Below, piece after piece: positions 48,767 to 60,786 of a DNA stretch of 64,000 nt. The number at the start of each line of letters is the position of its first letter. Position 1 is the stretch's first letter. The stretch covers positions 76,788,245-76,852,244 of the forward strand of contig CM060175.1 in assembly GCA_030549775.1 (NCBI GenBank). Direction: 5' to 3'. A program made the translations under genes and the position numbers. The notes beneath the pieces are model-generated. The model was not told the DNA's origin. It saw nothing but the letters and a program-made list of their open reading frames with translations, and made no database searches. Source of the DNA: Tamarix chinensis (Eukaryota > Streptophyta > Magnoliopsida > Caryophyllales > Tamaricaceae).

Positions 48767-49706
48767 AAGTTATAGCCATAATAAAAAAAGTTGTTACAAA
48801 TGATGAATGATTTAATATTATACATATATACGAATTGTACATCTACAATATGTAAATAAGATATTTACAATACAATTTGACTTTCGGTAAGAATCAATTG
48901 TTAATAGATCAATTTATTAGTGAGAAAAAAATTAATTTGTTTTTTGGCTTAAATTTATACCACATTTATTAACTTTTGGCAATAAATACACAGGCGCTAA
49001 ACCTAATTTTTTTTGACAAAATTTGGTGCTAATTTATTATTTACTCAATAGCTTGTATTTAAAATATTTTATTGTTACATTTAATCTACATTTCATTCTT
49101 TTGGATATTTTGTTTCGTAACTATATATGGATTTAGTTATATTAAAAATCAAAAATATTGAGTTCAATTTTTCTCAATACATGTCGATGGATTTAAAAAA
49201 AAAAATTAGGGCCACATTTTAATACCTGCACGCCTTTAATAATCCAAGACCACCCTTACTTAGGCTTCTTCAACTGGGTGTTGGCTTATATCATCTCATC
49301 AGCTAGATTTACACACAAAAAAAAAAAAGAAAAAAAAAAGAAAAAAAAAAGAAAGAAAGAAGAAGATCTAGACAAGCGGAAGGTAGGATGAGGAGATATA
49401 ATTTCCCAAGAAAGTATCATTTTCATGATTATTTAGTATAGACCGAGTACAAATGGCGAACATCCGTTTGACTCTTTATCTATAATTTTTATGAAAGATT
49501 TACTTACGAAAGTAAACATAAGTAATTTGCGTTTCATCTCCTTCAATTTTATCTCACAACATGAAAAAAAACATAAAAGTAAATTATAATGATTCTCTTT
49601 TATTTTCTCTTGTAGAGCAAACATACATACTTAACATCCTCCATCACATTCTTTCCGGTAACTAAGTTCTCAGAAAGTTCGACTTTCCCCGTAACGTGAT
49701 TTCCGT
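48767..49706. other. AT-rich spacer between the two hAT-like copies
   Basis: No gene recognised. An A-rich AAAAAAAG/GAAA simple repeat lies at about 49313-49362. Confidence 0.45.
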
Positions 49707-50067
49707 GTACCAAATAGGACCGTTGATATTATCCAACATATGTCTATTTGATCTGATATTAAAAGTAATTTAATTTAAAAAAATAAATAATTGATTTAAT
49801 TTTTTTAAAATTAAATATTCGATTTGGTCAACAAAAATTCAAAATAAATCAAAAATTGATCCGACAAATATAAATAATATTTAATCCAAAAAATATTTAT
49901 ACATTATTTTATAATTTTTTATTTTATATATAATTGTATATTAATAAATTTAGATGTGTGTGTATATAAATTTTACATACTTTATTTATTGTTTTAGGCA
50001 AATTTTAATTTAATTGAAATTATATTTTTAATATAATCTCTTTTTAGATATCTTACTATATATAAAA

Positions 50068-50112
50068 ACAGAGTTGTTTACACTGGACAATTTCCCGCCC
50101 AAACAACTCTGT
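50068..50112 (+). other. 5' subterminal perfect inverted repeat of the Helitron
   Basis: ACAGAGTTGTTT (50068-50079) and AAACAACTCTGT (50101-50112) form a perfect 12-bp stem with a 21-nt loop, starting 17 bases inside the 5' end. Confidence 0.8.
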
Positions 50113-50739
50113 CATGTGCATACATACATTTGACCTGAATAAATACATGTCACGTGTATTCATACATGTCAGTCATGTGCAGATTGACATGTCACAAGTC
50201 TGTTTCTCAAAAGATCAATGGTCCGTAAATTACAAAAACCTATATCAATGGCCAGATATTTACCACATCATGTATCTGACTTTTGATGAATTGTTTACAA
50301 TATTTGATAATTTTTACTATATATACAAGCCTATGATCATCTCATAGCCACAACATTCGTGAGCTTTTGTTGCAAGTGTCACCTGAAGCATACTCTTCTC
50401 GAACCTCAGAAACAATTGCAGCATCAACCAAAAAACAAATCATTATTTTCTCCAGCCCTATTTCAATAAATAGTTTGTTAAATTATTTACTTATTAAAAT
50501 AAATTACAGACTTTGTATTTTTTGTTTCTTGCAGCTACCAGAATCAGCCCACTACAAGTGCCATCTGAAGCATAATATTCTCCGATTTGCACGAATAGCT
50601 GCAGTATCACAAAAAAAGGTAATTTAGTTATTTACTTAATAAAATTTACTAATTATCCTGCAAGTGCCATATTCTCCAAGTTATTTACTTCTGCCTACAA
50701 TGTAATATTTTTCCTTTCAGATATCAAAATCAGCCCAAC

Positions 50740-53000
50740 ATGCCTCTATTTTCTCTGCTAAATGAAATCAACCCTTCTTCAACCACTTGGGCAGTTCAAC
50801 TGAGAATGATTAGAATTTATGAAAGAAAATCCTATGAGAACAAATCTCAGGCATACTCAATAGAATGTATCATGCACGACAATCAGGTAATTATGTCAAA
50901 TTAAAATTATTGTTAATTTGTTAAATCATAGAGTGAGATATCTTTATTGCTATGTTATGTTACCTTACAGGGAGTTAGAGTACATGCATCAATTAGAAGG
51001 CCACTCGTTCAAAAATTCAAGCACATTTTATGTGAAGGAAATCTGTACCACTTGAAAAATTTTATTGTTGCTGACAACAAAATGGGCACAAAAACAAGCA
51101 AATTTCCATATGTCATTTATTTCATGACAAACACAGAAATTTTTCAGAGAATGGACATGTTTCCAAAGCATATATATCAATTTGTCCCATACGAATCTTT
51201 ACCTACAACATATACTTCTATACTTATTGGTAAGGTTATTCAATTTGGTATACATTATTTCCGACATCATTAATCATTAATATTATCAAAACCTTGACAG
51301 ATGTGATTGGCAAAGTAGTGAGCATCCACAACATGCAAACAAAGGAAATTTATGGGCAAATTACAAATCAGCTAGATTTCAGCATTGAAGACTCCAGGTA
51401 TATAATAGAAAAATAAAGAAATGATGTTACACAAGTCTTACTTATAGTAATAAGATTTTGCAGGCAGAACACCATAGATTATACACTATAAGGTGAACTT
51501 GCTACTGAGCTAGACACACATGTGAAAGAGAGTAGACCGCAGGCAGTTTACATAATATTACAGTTTGTCAAAGTTAGAATATTCAGAGATAAAAACAATA
51601 TTTATATGTTATTTTTGATTATACATGCATGAATGATGTTCTTTATGTTTTATTTATGCAGATCAAGTAAGACCTGCCAACACTTGGAATGTCACTAAAA
51701 TCACGTTGGAAAATGATGAAAAAGAGATTCAAGAATTTGTAAATGAGTAATGTTTTCTAAAACAAATGAAAGACCATTTAATAATATTGTATATTTTATA
51801 TACAAATTTTCAATAACTCTAATTACATTTCAATGTTTCAGATTTCCACCAGCCAGAAACAATGCTACAACAATTAGTGACCCACAAGTTTTACCATAAT
51901 ATTCTATTGATGGTGAGTTAGCAAGTGGAAGGTGGCCATTTAAATCTCTGGAGGAGCTAAAAAATGAGGAGGTCAGTTACATATCAGTTTTTTCACATAT
52001 TAAGTTTACATTAGTTTATCAAATAGAAACAAATTTAATTTATATTATTAATCTACAGATAGGAAAGTTCTGGGTTAGAGCAAGAATAGTAGTAGCAGTG
52101 GAGACTGAGGGAAACTGGTATTACATTGCATGTAAAAGATGCTTCAAGAAGCTAAAACCAAGTGGGGACAAATTTAAGTACGAGCAATGCAATAAATACA
52201 AAATCAGTGGTAATTTAAGGTACAAAATACAAGTCAGAGTTGTTGATGACACAAATAATGCCCCATTTCAAATGTGGGACAGATAATGCAAGGAACTGAT
52301 AGGGAAATCAGCAAATGAACTGAAACAGAGTAATGCAAAGGTATAGTATACACTACAGGTGAATTATTATTACCTAAATTGATGTTCCGTACTTAATTCA
52401 GATAATTATTTCACTTGATATAGATGTCAGATGATGGTCTACCATGTGAACTTGAAATCATGTTCAATAAGGTCCTACTATTTCTGGTGCAAATTAAGGA
52501 TGACAATTTGGGAGCATATACAGTCCTAAAACTAACAACAGACCATGCTATAGTCAACAAGTATGATGGGGCAAGCACGTTTGACAGCCAGGTTAAATCC
52601 ATTTGGAATATTATGATGAACTAATATTTAATTATGTTCAGATGAAAAATCTTTTGCTAAAATTTTTCTTTTTAGGACTCTGACTTACTATCAAAGGCAA
52701 GCAGAAGTGATTTTTAAGGGCAGGTAACCAAAGGAATAATAATAAACATAAATGGATTATTCAATTGTTTGTAAATTCATTGAAAATTGTAAAGTAGGTT
52801 TCATGAGTTTTGTTTTTAAGGTTATTTCACAGACTGATGAGATCACAACACCAAACAAGGAAGATGATAGCACTCCATCTAAACCCATAGATGTGGAATC
52901 AGACAAGAGATGGAAGAGAAACATAGATGGAGATTTTTCATCAACTGTTCATATGAAGAAGACAAGAGCAGTGATCAAGAAAGAGAAACTCTTAAATTAG
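50740..53000 (+). pseudogene. RPA1-like (replication protein A large subunit) gene of the Helitron
   Basis: Exons with GT-AG borders can be followed at about 50740-50886, 50971-51229, 51301-51397, 51463-51586, 51662-51746, 51842-51971, 52059-52340, 52424-52591, 52676-52720 and 52821-53000. They give an N-terminal OB fold (TTWAVQLRMIR, then FIVADNK and YVIYFM), a middle region, and a C-terminal RPA zinc-ribbon-like OB domain (CKRCFKKL..YEQC, where one ligand Cys is apparently Tyr). The tail is basic. In-frame stops at 51489-51491, 51897-51899 and 52284-52286 kill it. RPA binds single-stranded DNA, and plant Helitrons are known to carry RPA-like genes that may aid rolling-circle replication. 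Start chosen at the ATG in the first exon with RPA similarity; a non-coding upstream exon is possible. Confidence 0.85.
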
Positions 53001-56000
53001 TTTAGATATCTATATCTTTTATGTTTTCTCATGTTAGTTTCTCTGTCTTTGGAAAGAATTTGTACCAAAAAGACTTATTTATCGGTATTAAGCATGTTAT
53101 GTTTGCTTATTATATCGATTGATTTGTTAGGCATGTTATATTATCCTTATTATTATGTAATGGTATCTTATGTTTTTTAATTGGATATTATGTAATGAAA
53201 GTTTCTTTTGTCTAAAATGGATGCAAGTAATTTGTCTTCAACTACATATAATCCTTAAACAGGCTGAAATTAAATGAACCAGATGATTAAGCAATAATTT
53301 TATAAAAGATGTCAATTGAAATGTCAATTCAAATAACAGTTATATTAAATAGTGACTATGAAAATATCTATATTGATATTTTGGATCCCCTTAATTTGAA
53401 TTGAACATCTGACACAACCATGGACAAAAATATAACTGCAATTACAAATATACCCTCATTGTTTGACTGCCTATTTGAACAACCTCTATTTAAACCATGG
53501 AGAAGAAAAATCACACCTTTCTTAGATACTCCCTTTCATCCATACTTCGAAATGATTTTTTAGCTATAGCGGATTATCACTAACCAAGACAAAGATATTA
53601 CTCAAAGTAAGCTTTACTATTGTGCTCACTCTTTTATATTTATATTTACACTATTTACACTATTTAATTATCTGTTTATACATGTGCATCAGCTAATTAA
53701 ATCATGAAGAAATTAACGAAGTCTAGAACCTTATGTCGAAAAAGGACAACAGAAGAAGCCTCAACATTAGGTTCAACTATCTATTATTATGAATTATAGT
53801 TTTCATACATGTTTAGCTTTGTCCACATATAATTTATACATTCTAACATATTAGACATTAGTTATATCTAAATTTTTATTTAGGATTGGAGTTATGACTA
53901 TAGTAAATGTTATTAGTAATGCATACTAACAATCAAATACATTTTTATAATTGATCATGCTACCGATGATATTACTACAATAGGTCATAATGTTTGTATT
54001 ATTGCATTGAAAAAACATAACACAACCATACATGATGCTACCTTCTGTTAGCCATTAGTCAATGTTTCTAAATTTTACAATGTTTTACAAAATATTCCAA
54101 ATGCATATACTTCTATTAATTAATACATAATGACAAACGAAACTATATAGTATATGTTATTTAAAATTAAGGTAATCATGTTAATTAATCGTAACAAATT
54201 CATTCAACATAGAAAATATGTGCACATATGATGACATTTTCCACAATAGGAAACAGACAACACAGTTAATCATTAGATAATAATGTTTATGTTTACAAGA
54301 GTAAGAGTATAATACATGGGATAGGAGCAAATAATCCACCAATGCTATAAATAATAAGCAAGAGAGAACTCTCTAATGCATAAATAAGAGAAAATAATAA
54401 TGGAAACCTGCAAATTCTTATTAAATACTACTAACTGATCTTTTAGTTAATTTAAATACTTTACGTACAAATAAATTATGTATATAATGTTAACCGATGA
54501 TGGGTTCCATCATCAACATTAACATCAACATCAACATGCTTTCATATTAGAAAGTATATTTAACTCTATTCATTATTGTTTAAAATTAGAGTATATTAAC
54601 ATTTGGAGAAAAATTTAAAGCTTATTATCTCTGTATCTTATATTGCTAAAATATTTTTAACATATGTCACAATTTTTATAATTTATATAAAAAAAAATAT
54701 AGAAGACAATGAATGGTTTAAAAATGATCAGTTAGTAGTATTTGTAAAAATCAAGTATACAATGAATTTTGAATATGAATTTACGAAAATAATAATTTAT
54801 CAACCATTAATGAAAACTATGTTATTTGTAAAAATCAAGTATACAAGTATATTAACATTGGAACATAAATTTTTAACTTATCAGACCTTAAGGTCACAAC
54901 CTGCAAGGAAAATTGAAATCAAATTAGTCCTTAACATTAATCGAAACATCTTACAAATTCAAGTATAGAAGTATATTAAACTTACAAATTCAAAGCGAAA
55001 AAAATTGAGACATCTTACCTTAATATTGTTTATATTTCGATAGTTTAGAGTATATTTATGAAAATGTCTGTGACCTATTAACATTAATTAAATGTAAATA
55101 ACTTTAAATATTATACATAATGTCATGCTTGTGTGTTTTAAATTTAATAAAATCGACATATAAAATTCACAGAAATATACTTACACTTTGATAATGATAC
55201 TTAACGACCTCAAAATTATCTGACAAATATTTCGAAATCTGAGGTGATGTCATAGTGAGATACAAACTCAGATAATCAAAAGAAGAAAGATAAAAAAAAC
55301 ATTAGTTAAAAAATTGACTTATACTATTTTGATAGATACAATAAGTTATTTTCGAAAACACTTACGATTTTTAAAATCTTCAGCCTCAATGATTTGATTA
55401 CCACGAAGATTTTCCCTGCAAATAGTTTCGAAATCTAAGCTCATCTGAAATGGAAGTCAGATAAGCACTCAGATTTTCGTAGGAAAAATACAAAAAAATC
55501 TTAAGTGTTATATTTTAGAGTATAACATATTTTATGCAATATTGAAAAAATATGCGAAGAACTTACCTTATTGCGGCACATAAAACAAATCGATGACGAA
55601 GTTGACCGTCAGAAAATAAGAACAAATTTACACCTGTTTAGTAAGTTCTTCGATTTCAGAAGAACGGCGTAGTAAAGATCCGAAGTTTACCTACTTATTT
55701 CGGTGTTCTATATACATCGGATTTGGATGCTAGGGGTAGAGATATGAAAAATTAACATAAGTTGAGTTTAGACGAAGAAATTAATACAAAAATAGGGTTC
55801 GACTGTAATATAGGAAGACAAAACTTCAACTCGAATCAGAGTATTATTCCATTTTCATGATAGACATGGAGTTTGAAGATTCGAAGCAGAAGTTAGGGTT
55901 TCGGAGAATAGAGGAGAGGACGGCCAAGGCTAGGGCAGGGGCAGGGATTCGGACGATACGAATCCTGCCTCGAGCAGTGTAGGTCGAAGTTTCTGGGTTT

Positions 56001-56500
56001 CTGCATCAGTGGCTATGTTCAATCGCTGTCGTTGATCATGCATGATTTGTAACGTGGACGGTTGATATTAAGTTGATTTGTGTTTGTTTGGGGAATCCGA
56101 ACGGAAGCAAATCAACACTTACGATTCTTTCGTACATAAATCAACGGTATAGATTGGTATAAATTGTGTTTGTTGAAGGTCGATCCGTGGGAAAATATAC
56201 AGATGGTTTGGATCAGCTAATTTTGAAACGAACGATTACGATTTAGCTATATTATACGTGTGGAAAGTCTCGATCAGCTGACTTTCGTTGAGTCCTGCTA
56301 TATTATAGTGTATTAATGAAGTTTCTTAAGACACTAATTGAATTTTGTGTAGCTAAAGTGATTTGTCTAGATTAAAGGTAGATTATATTAATTACTTAAA
56401 TCATTATTAACCCAAAAAATACTAACATTATAAATAGAAGCTAAATAAATATATATTTTTTATGATGTTAATTGATTATTAGATTATTTAGTAGATTAAT
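53001..56500. other. Helitron interior without an intact gene
   Basis: Very AT-rich. A short possible first exon (53704-53770, starting MKKLTKSRTL) could be the remains of the RepHel start, but nothing following supports it. At 55180-55940 the minus strand shows splice-like borders (for example CAATAAG then GTAAGT near 55575-55560) and a leader-like stretch with AAACCCTAAC near 55890, suggesting a captured host-gene fragment. Confidence 0.35.
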
Positions 56501-57605
56501 ACGGCCATATTAATTAAATAATTAATTGAAATATTAATTATATTTTTATATTCTTATATCATGTGCTTATGTGTTAATGTATGAGTATTAATTCTAATAT
56601 AATTAAACTATTTAAGGAATTGATACATAGTACATGATTAAATGATTGGATGATTAAATGATAATAATAAAATATAAATACTCTTATTACATTATGTGAT
56701 TAGGTGATAACATATATTACTATAATATCAATAGACCATACTTTAAAAAAAATTGAAAAATTTTAAATCTTAATTTAATATGCTAAACAAAATAAACCAA
56801 TAAAGTAAAAAAAATATATTCACGAATATAAAAAATTAAGTTCCGCAAATTATGTTAGATAATTATAGGACTTATATTTCTATTTAATTTTATTATTAGT
56901 TACCCAATATAATTAAAATTATATAGATATGGTCATCGATAATTGCAATGTTATTATCCATGATACTTTTTAATTATGTTTTCCTTTTATGTGTTAATGT
57001 GTTAATATTAATAACAAAAAAAATTATATACTTTTAGGAATGGATACATGCTAGATGATTAGTTGATAATATTCAAATATTAATTATCTTATTATATTAA
57101 GTGATTCGGTGATTAGGTGATAACATGATATGCTATATCGTATTAAAAGAGCATACTTTTAAAAACTTTTAATTTTTGAATTTTGATATAAAATTCTAAA
57201 CAAATAAAAAAAATTAAAAAATTATTATTGAATTGTTATAATATTGTACAAATATTATAGGACTTATATATAAATTTAATTTTAATATTGGTTACCCAAG
57301 TTAATTAAACTTAAATACATATGGTCATCTATTATTTCAATATTATTAGCCATAATACTATTTAATTAATTTGTTAATGTGTTCATATTAATGACAATAA
57401 AAATATTTTGGTTAATATTAATAACAAAAAAAATAATTTCTTTAAGGAATGGATACATATTAGATGATTAGTTGATAATATTCAAATATTAATACTCTTA
57501 TTAAATTAAGTGATTCGGTGATTAGGTGATAACATGATCTGCTATATCGTATTAAAAAAGCATACTTTTAAAAACTTTTAATTTTTGAATCTGCTATATC
57601 ATTTC
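56500..57605 (+). repeat. Imperfect tandem repeat, ~390-bp unit, in the Helitron
   Basis: Two clear units (about 56898-57290 and 57291-57605) share GTTACCCAA.., ATGGTCATC, GGAATGGATACAT, GATTAGTTGATAATATTC and GATAACATGAT blocks in the same order. A third, more diverged unit lies at 56500-56897. The last unit runs into a polypyrimidine/CAG splice-acceptor-like end just before the helicase. AT-rich, no coding. Confidence 0.75.
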
Positions 57606-59175
57606 AGTCAATGCCGTTCCCACCACCAGAATATTTTTCAAGTGGTCATAATAGATTGATACACAAAGAAACGTGTTATGATCGCATTACATTACGTGAA
57701 GAACATAAGAGATATCTATCAAATCTTACCGATGAGCAACGTAATGTCTACGACACCATAATCAATGCTGTTGAATCAAATTCAGGCGGCGTGTTCTTTG
57801 TATATGGATATGGTGGTACTGGGAAAACATTCATATGGAAGACACTATCAACATTTTTAAGATGCAATGGAGATATTGTGTTAAATGTGGCATCAAGAGG
57901 AATAGCTTCTCTTTTACTACTAGGAGGGAGAACAACTCATTCTCGATTCAAGATTCCTATAAATCCGAACGAAGATTCAACGTGCAATATCAAACAAGGT
58001 AGTCCATTAGCAGAGTTAATTATAAAGGTGCAAGCTCATAATTTGGGATGAAACTCCAATGATGCACAAATGTTGTTTTGAAGCTTTGGACAAAACCATG
58101 AGGGATATTTTGCGATTCACAAATGAATCAAGTAGTAATAAGTCGTTTGGAGGAAAACCGATTGTTCTTGGTGGAGATTTTAGACAAATATTACCAGTTA
58201 TTCCAAAGGAAGTCGACAAGATATCGTTCATGCAACTATTAACTCTTCATACATATGGAGAGACTGTAAAGTCTTACGATTGACTAAAAATATGAGGCTT
58301 CAAAATATTAGATCAGCTGATGAATCAGCTGATTTGAAAGAGTTTTCAGATTGGATTGCTAGCATTGGAGATGGAGTAATCGGAGGTCCCAATGATGATC
58401 ATGCAACGGTTAAAATTCCAAATGATATTTTATTGAAATATTGTGGTGATCCAATTGTGGCTATTGTGGAAAGCACCTATCAAGGATTCAAGAAAAAAAT
58501 GATTGATGATACATTTTTTCAAGGGAGATCAATATTAGCACCTACTCTTGACATTGTTGAATCCATAAATGATTACATGTTGTCGATTAACTTAGCAGAA
58601 CAAAAGACGTATTTGAGCTCAGATATGACATGCATGTCAGATTCAAATAATGATTTGTTACAAGATCTACACACTCCAGAATTCTTAAATTCAATAAAGT
58701 GTTTTGGCGTGCCCAATCATGTGTTGAACTTGAAGATTGGTACACCTGTCATGTTATTGAGGAATATAGATCATTCCATTGGTCTATGTAATGGAACAAG
58801 GATGGTTATTACAAGATTGGGATCACATGTCGTAGAAGCAAAAATCCTAGGTGGAAGCAATGCTGGCCATAAAGTTTTATTGCCGAGAATGTCACTGACT
58901 CCGTCTGATCCAAGATTACCTTTCAAATTCAATCGAAGACAATTCCCATTGATTGTTTCATATGCAATGACAATCAATAAAAGTCAAGGTCAATCTCTTT
59001 CAAACGTTGGCATTTTTTTTTGAAAAATCCAATATTTAGTCATGGTCAATTATACGTTGCTGTTTCTAGAGTCACAAATCGTCAAGGTTTGAAAATCCTT
59101 ATATGTGATGATAATAATGATAAAAGTGACTCTACAACAAATGTTGTGTTTAAGGAAGTCTTTCAAAAAATATGA
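57606..59175 (+). pseudogene. PIF1-like helicase domain of a decayed Helitron RepHel protein
   Basis: Reading frames at 57611-58051, 58059-58283, 58280-59023 and 59024-59175 together form the C-terminal helicase of a Helitron transposase. Visible motifs in order: Walker A GYGGTGKT (residues 66-73 of the first frame), Walker B IIWDE just after the first shift, [42 protein letters not shown] and HGQLYVAVSRV. Frameshifts lie near 58027, near 58209 (apparently one G lost) and near 59018 (in a T run). It begins right after a CAG splice-acceptor-like site (57604), so it was probably the last exon of a larger gene. The HUH endonuclease domain is missing. The helicase would unwind DNA during rolling-circle transposition. 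Confidence 0.9.
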
Positions 59176-59309
59176 TCATGTAATTTTATCAATAATATAT
59201 CTACTTATTATTTTAGTAGAGGTATGTTGTACTAATATTTATTGATTATTATTATTATACATATTGAAATAGTCAAACTATAATATTAGTTTATAGTTTC
59301 ATATTAATA

Positions 59310-59339
59310 CACCGTGCATCGCACTGGTGAGAACCTAGT
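59310..59339 (+). other. 3' terminal hairpin and CTAGT end of the Helitron
   Basis: CACCGTGC, loop ATC, GCACTGGTG, then GAACCTAGT region: the stem is slightly imperfect (one bulge). Together with CTAGT this is the canonical Helitron termination signal. Confidence 0.9.
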
Positions 59340-59663
59340 TTATATAAAAAATAAAAATACTATGTGTGCCGATAAACTCCACCCACCCCTTTCTTATTTT
59401 AGTTTTAACATCAGATATTTGTTGAGTAAGTCGCATATTTACTAAGTGAATCAGATATTTGCTTAGTAAATCGGATAATATCAAATATATTTGTGATTTG
59501 GTAGTTTTTTTATATTTAAAATTTTATTCGGATTATATCGGTTATATTTAATATCTGATCTTTTGGATATCTGAAGTTTTAAATTAAATATCAAATATTA
59601 TTTTTAAATATCCGATAATTAAAATATCCGAAATATCGATTATTTGAACCGCGAACGACTTTA
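59340..59663. repeat. Right half of the hAT-like MITE copy 2
   Basis: Matches 42839-43125 in reverse complement (blocks around TTTGGATATC, CAAATATATTTG and AACAAATATCTGAT). Confidence 0.7.
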
Positions 59664-59901
59664 GTACTAGATAATACCCTAGTTTCATATTCGGACTTTA
59701 GGTGTTAGATTTAAAGCTTTATATGAATAGCGGTTGAATTTGAAAAAAGAAAAAGAAAAAAGATGGAGAGATTGAAGACTTCTGCTAAACGGAATGTAGT
59801 GTCCCAATGTTATTTTCCTTCATATCGGAGTAGTGTTTTAAGGTACAAGGTATGTCATGGATGTGTCTTTTCTTTTTTCAAATTTTTTTAAATAACTGTT
59901 T

Positions 59902-59904
<3 letters not shown>

Positions 59905-59932
<28 letters not shown>
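59905..59932 (+). repeat. (TC)14 microsatellite
   Basis: Fourteen uninterrupted TC units. Confidence 0.95.
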
Positions 59933-59935
<3 letters not shown>

Positions 59936-60786
59936 CATTCTCTTTTTGCCCCATCAGATATGTGACATCTTACCCGAGACCCAACCTAGCGATCAGATAT
60001 GCCATATGCGGCATCACCTTGGTTTTATTCCAGTATTCGTAAGCAGTAACTAGCAAACTCCAACCGGTCAAAAGGATGGAAGAGAAGAGCAAAACGTGAA
60101 AACAAGCAAATAAATTAGATGAATCGGGTCCGAATGTCATTTTAATACTCAGCAGTCAGCAGCGGCTCCAGAGAATAACCATAAACCCAATGAATTGAGG
60201 AATAAAAAAAGAAAGGAATACGAAGTCGACAAGACATGAACAGGTTATATTCTGGCGCAAGAGTCAGGGCCACTTCCCACTTGGATTTGGATCATATAGA
60301 ATCAAATATATATATATATATATATAAATTTGTCACCAATCAATGTAGAAATCTTTTCATAGTCATCTTACTATCACATACAAACCCTTTCTTGGAAGAT
60401 TTCAAAGAACACTCGGTGAACACCCAGACACAAACCGACGGCCTGTATCATGACCGGATCCCTTCAAGCTGGACATGTTAATCTATCTAAGGGAAGAATA
60501 AGAAGAAGACAATAAATAAATAAATACAATGAAGAGGATTATTTAAAATTAGTTCATGAGAAATTAATCGATAATTTTGATTGATTAATTGCCGAGAAAA
60601 GAAATATACAACTTACTGGCTGCAATCATACTTTAGTAGAGTAGTGCTGCCCAGGGGAGAGAAAAGTAAAACAAAACATTTGCTGCTGCTGCAGCAACAA
60701 CAGCAGGCGCTAAACAGAGAACGAACAAAAATAAGTGGGAAGTGCAAAGTGTAACAGTACCACAGTAATTATACTGTGCATACAGC
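59933..60786. other. Intergenic DNA downstream of the ATL gene
   Basis: Contains an (AT)n run at about 60306-60326 and a GCTGCTGCTGCAGCAACAACAG-type trinucleotide run near 60681-60702. The latter lies about 85 bp past the ATL stop codon and may be in its 3' UTR. No other gene was supported. Confidence 0.5.

Larger units (their letters stand above)
50051..59339 (+). mobile_element. Helitron with RPA1-like and PIF1-like helicase pseudogenes
   Basis: The 9289-bp element starts TCTTACTATATATAAAA and ends CTAGT, inserted between an A (50050) and a T (59340), as Helitrons do, with no target duplication. A 3' subterminal hairpin (59310-59329) lies five bases before CTAGT. It carries an intron-containing RPA1-like gene (50740-53000) and the helicase half of a RepHel protein (57606-59175), both broken. 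The HUH replication-initiator part expected upstream of the helicase was not found, so it is non-autonomous now. It splits a hAT-like MITE. Confidence 0.93.
49715..59663. mobile_element. hAT-like MITE, copy 2 (interrupted by the Helitron)
   Basis: Without the Helitron this unit is about 660 bp. Left end TAGGACCGTTGATATTATCC and right end (complement) TAAAGTCGTTCGCGG are short imperfect inverted termini. Octamers GTACCAAA (49707-49714) and GTACTAGA (59664-59671) agree at 6 of 8, consistent with an old hAT duplication. The two halves match copy 1 in inverse orientation. No transposase remains. Confidence 0.65.

Noticed and set aside
54603..54968. 121-codon frame in the Helitron interior
   Set aside because: Lys/Ile-rich translation of AT-rich DNA with an internal repeat; no similarity recognised.
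60236..60481. 81-codon frame beside the ATL gene
   Set aside because: It includes translated (AT)n microsatellite and has no domain.
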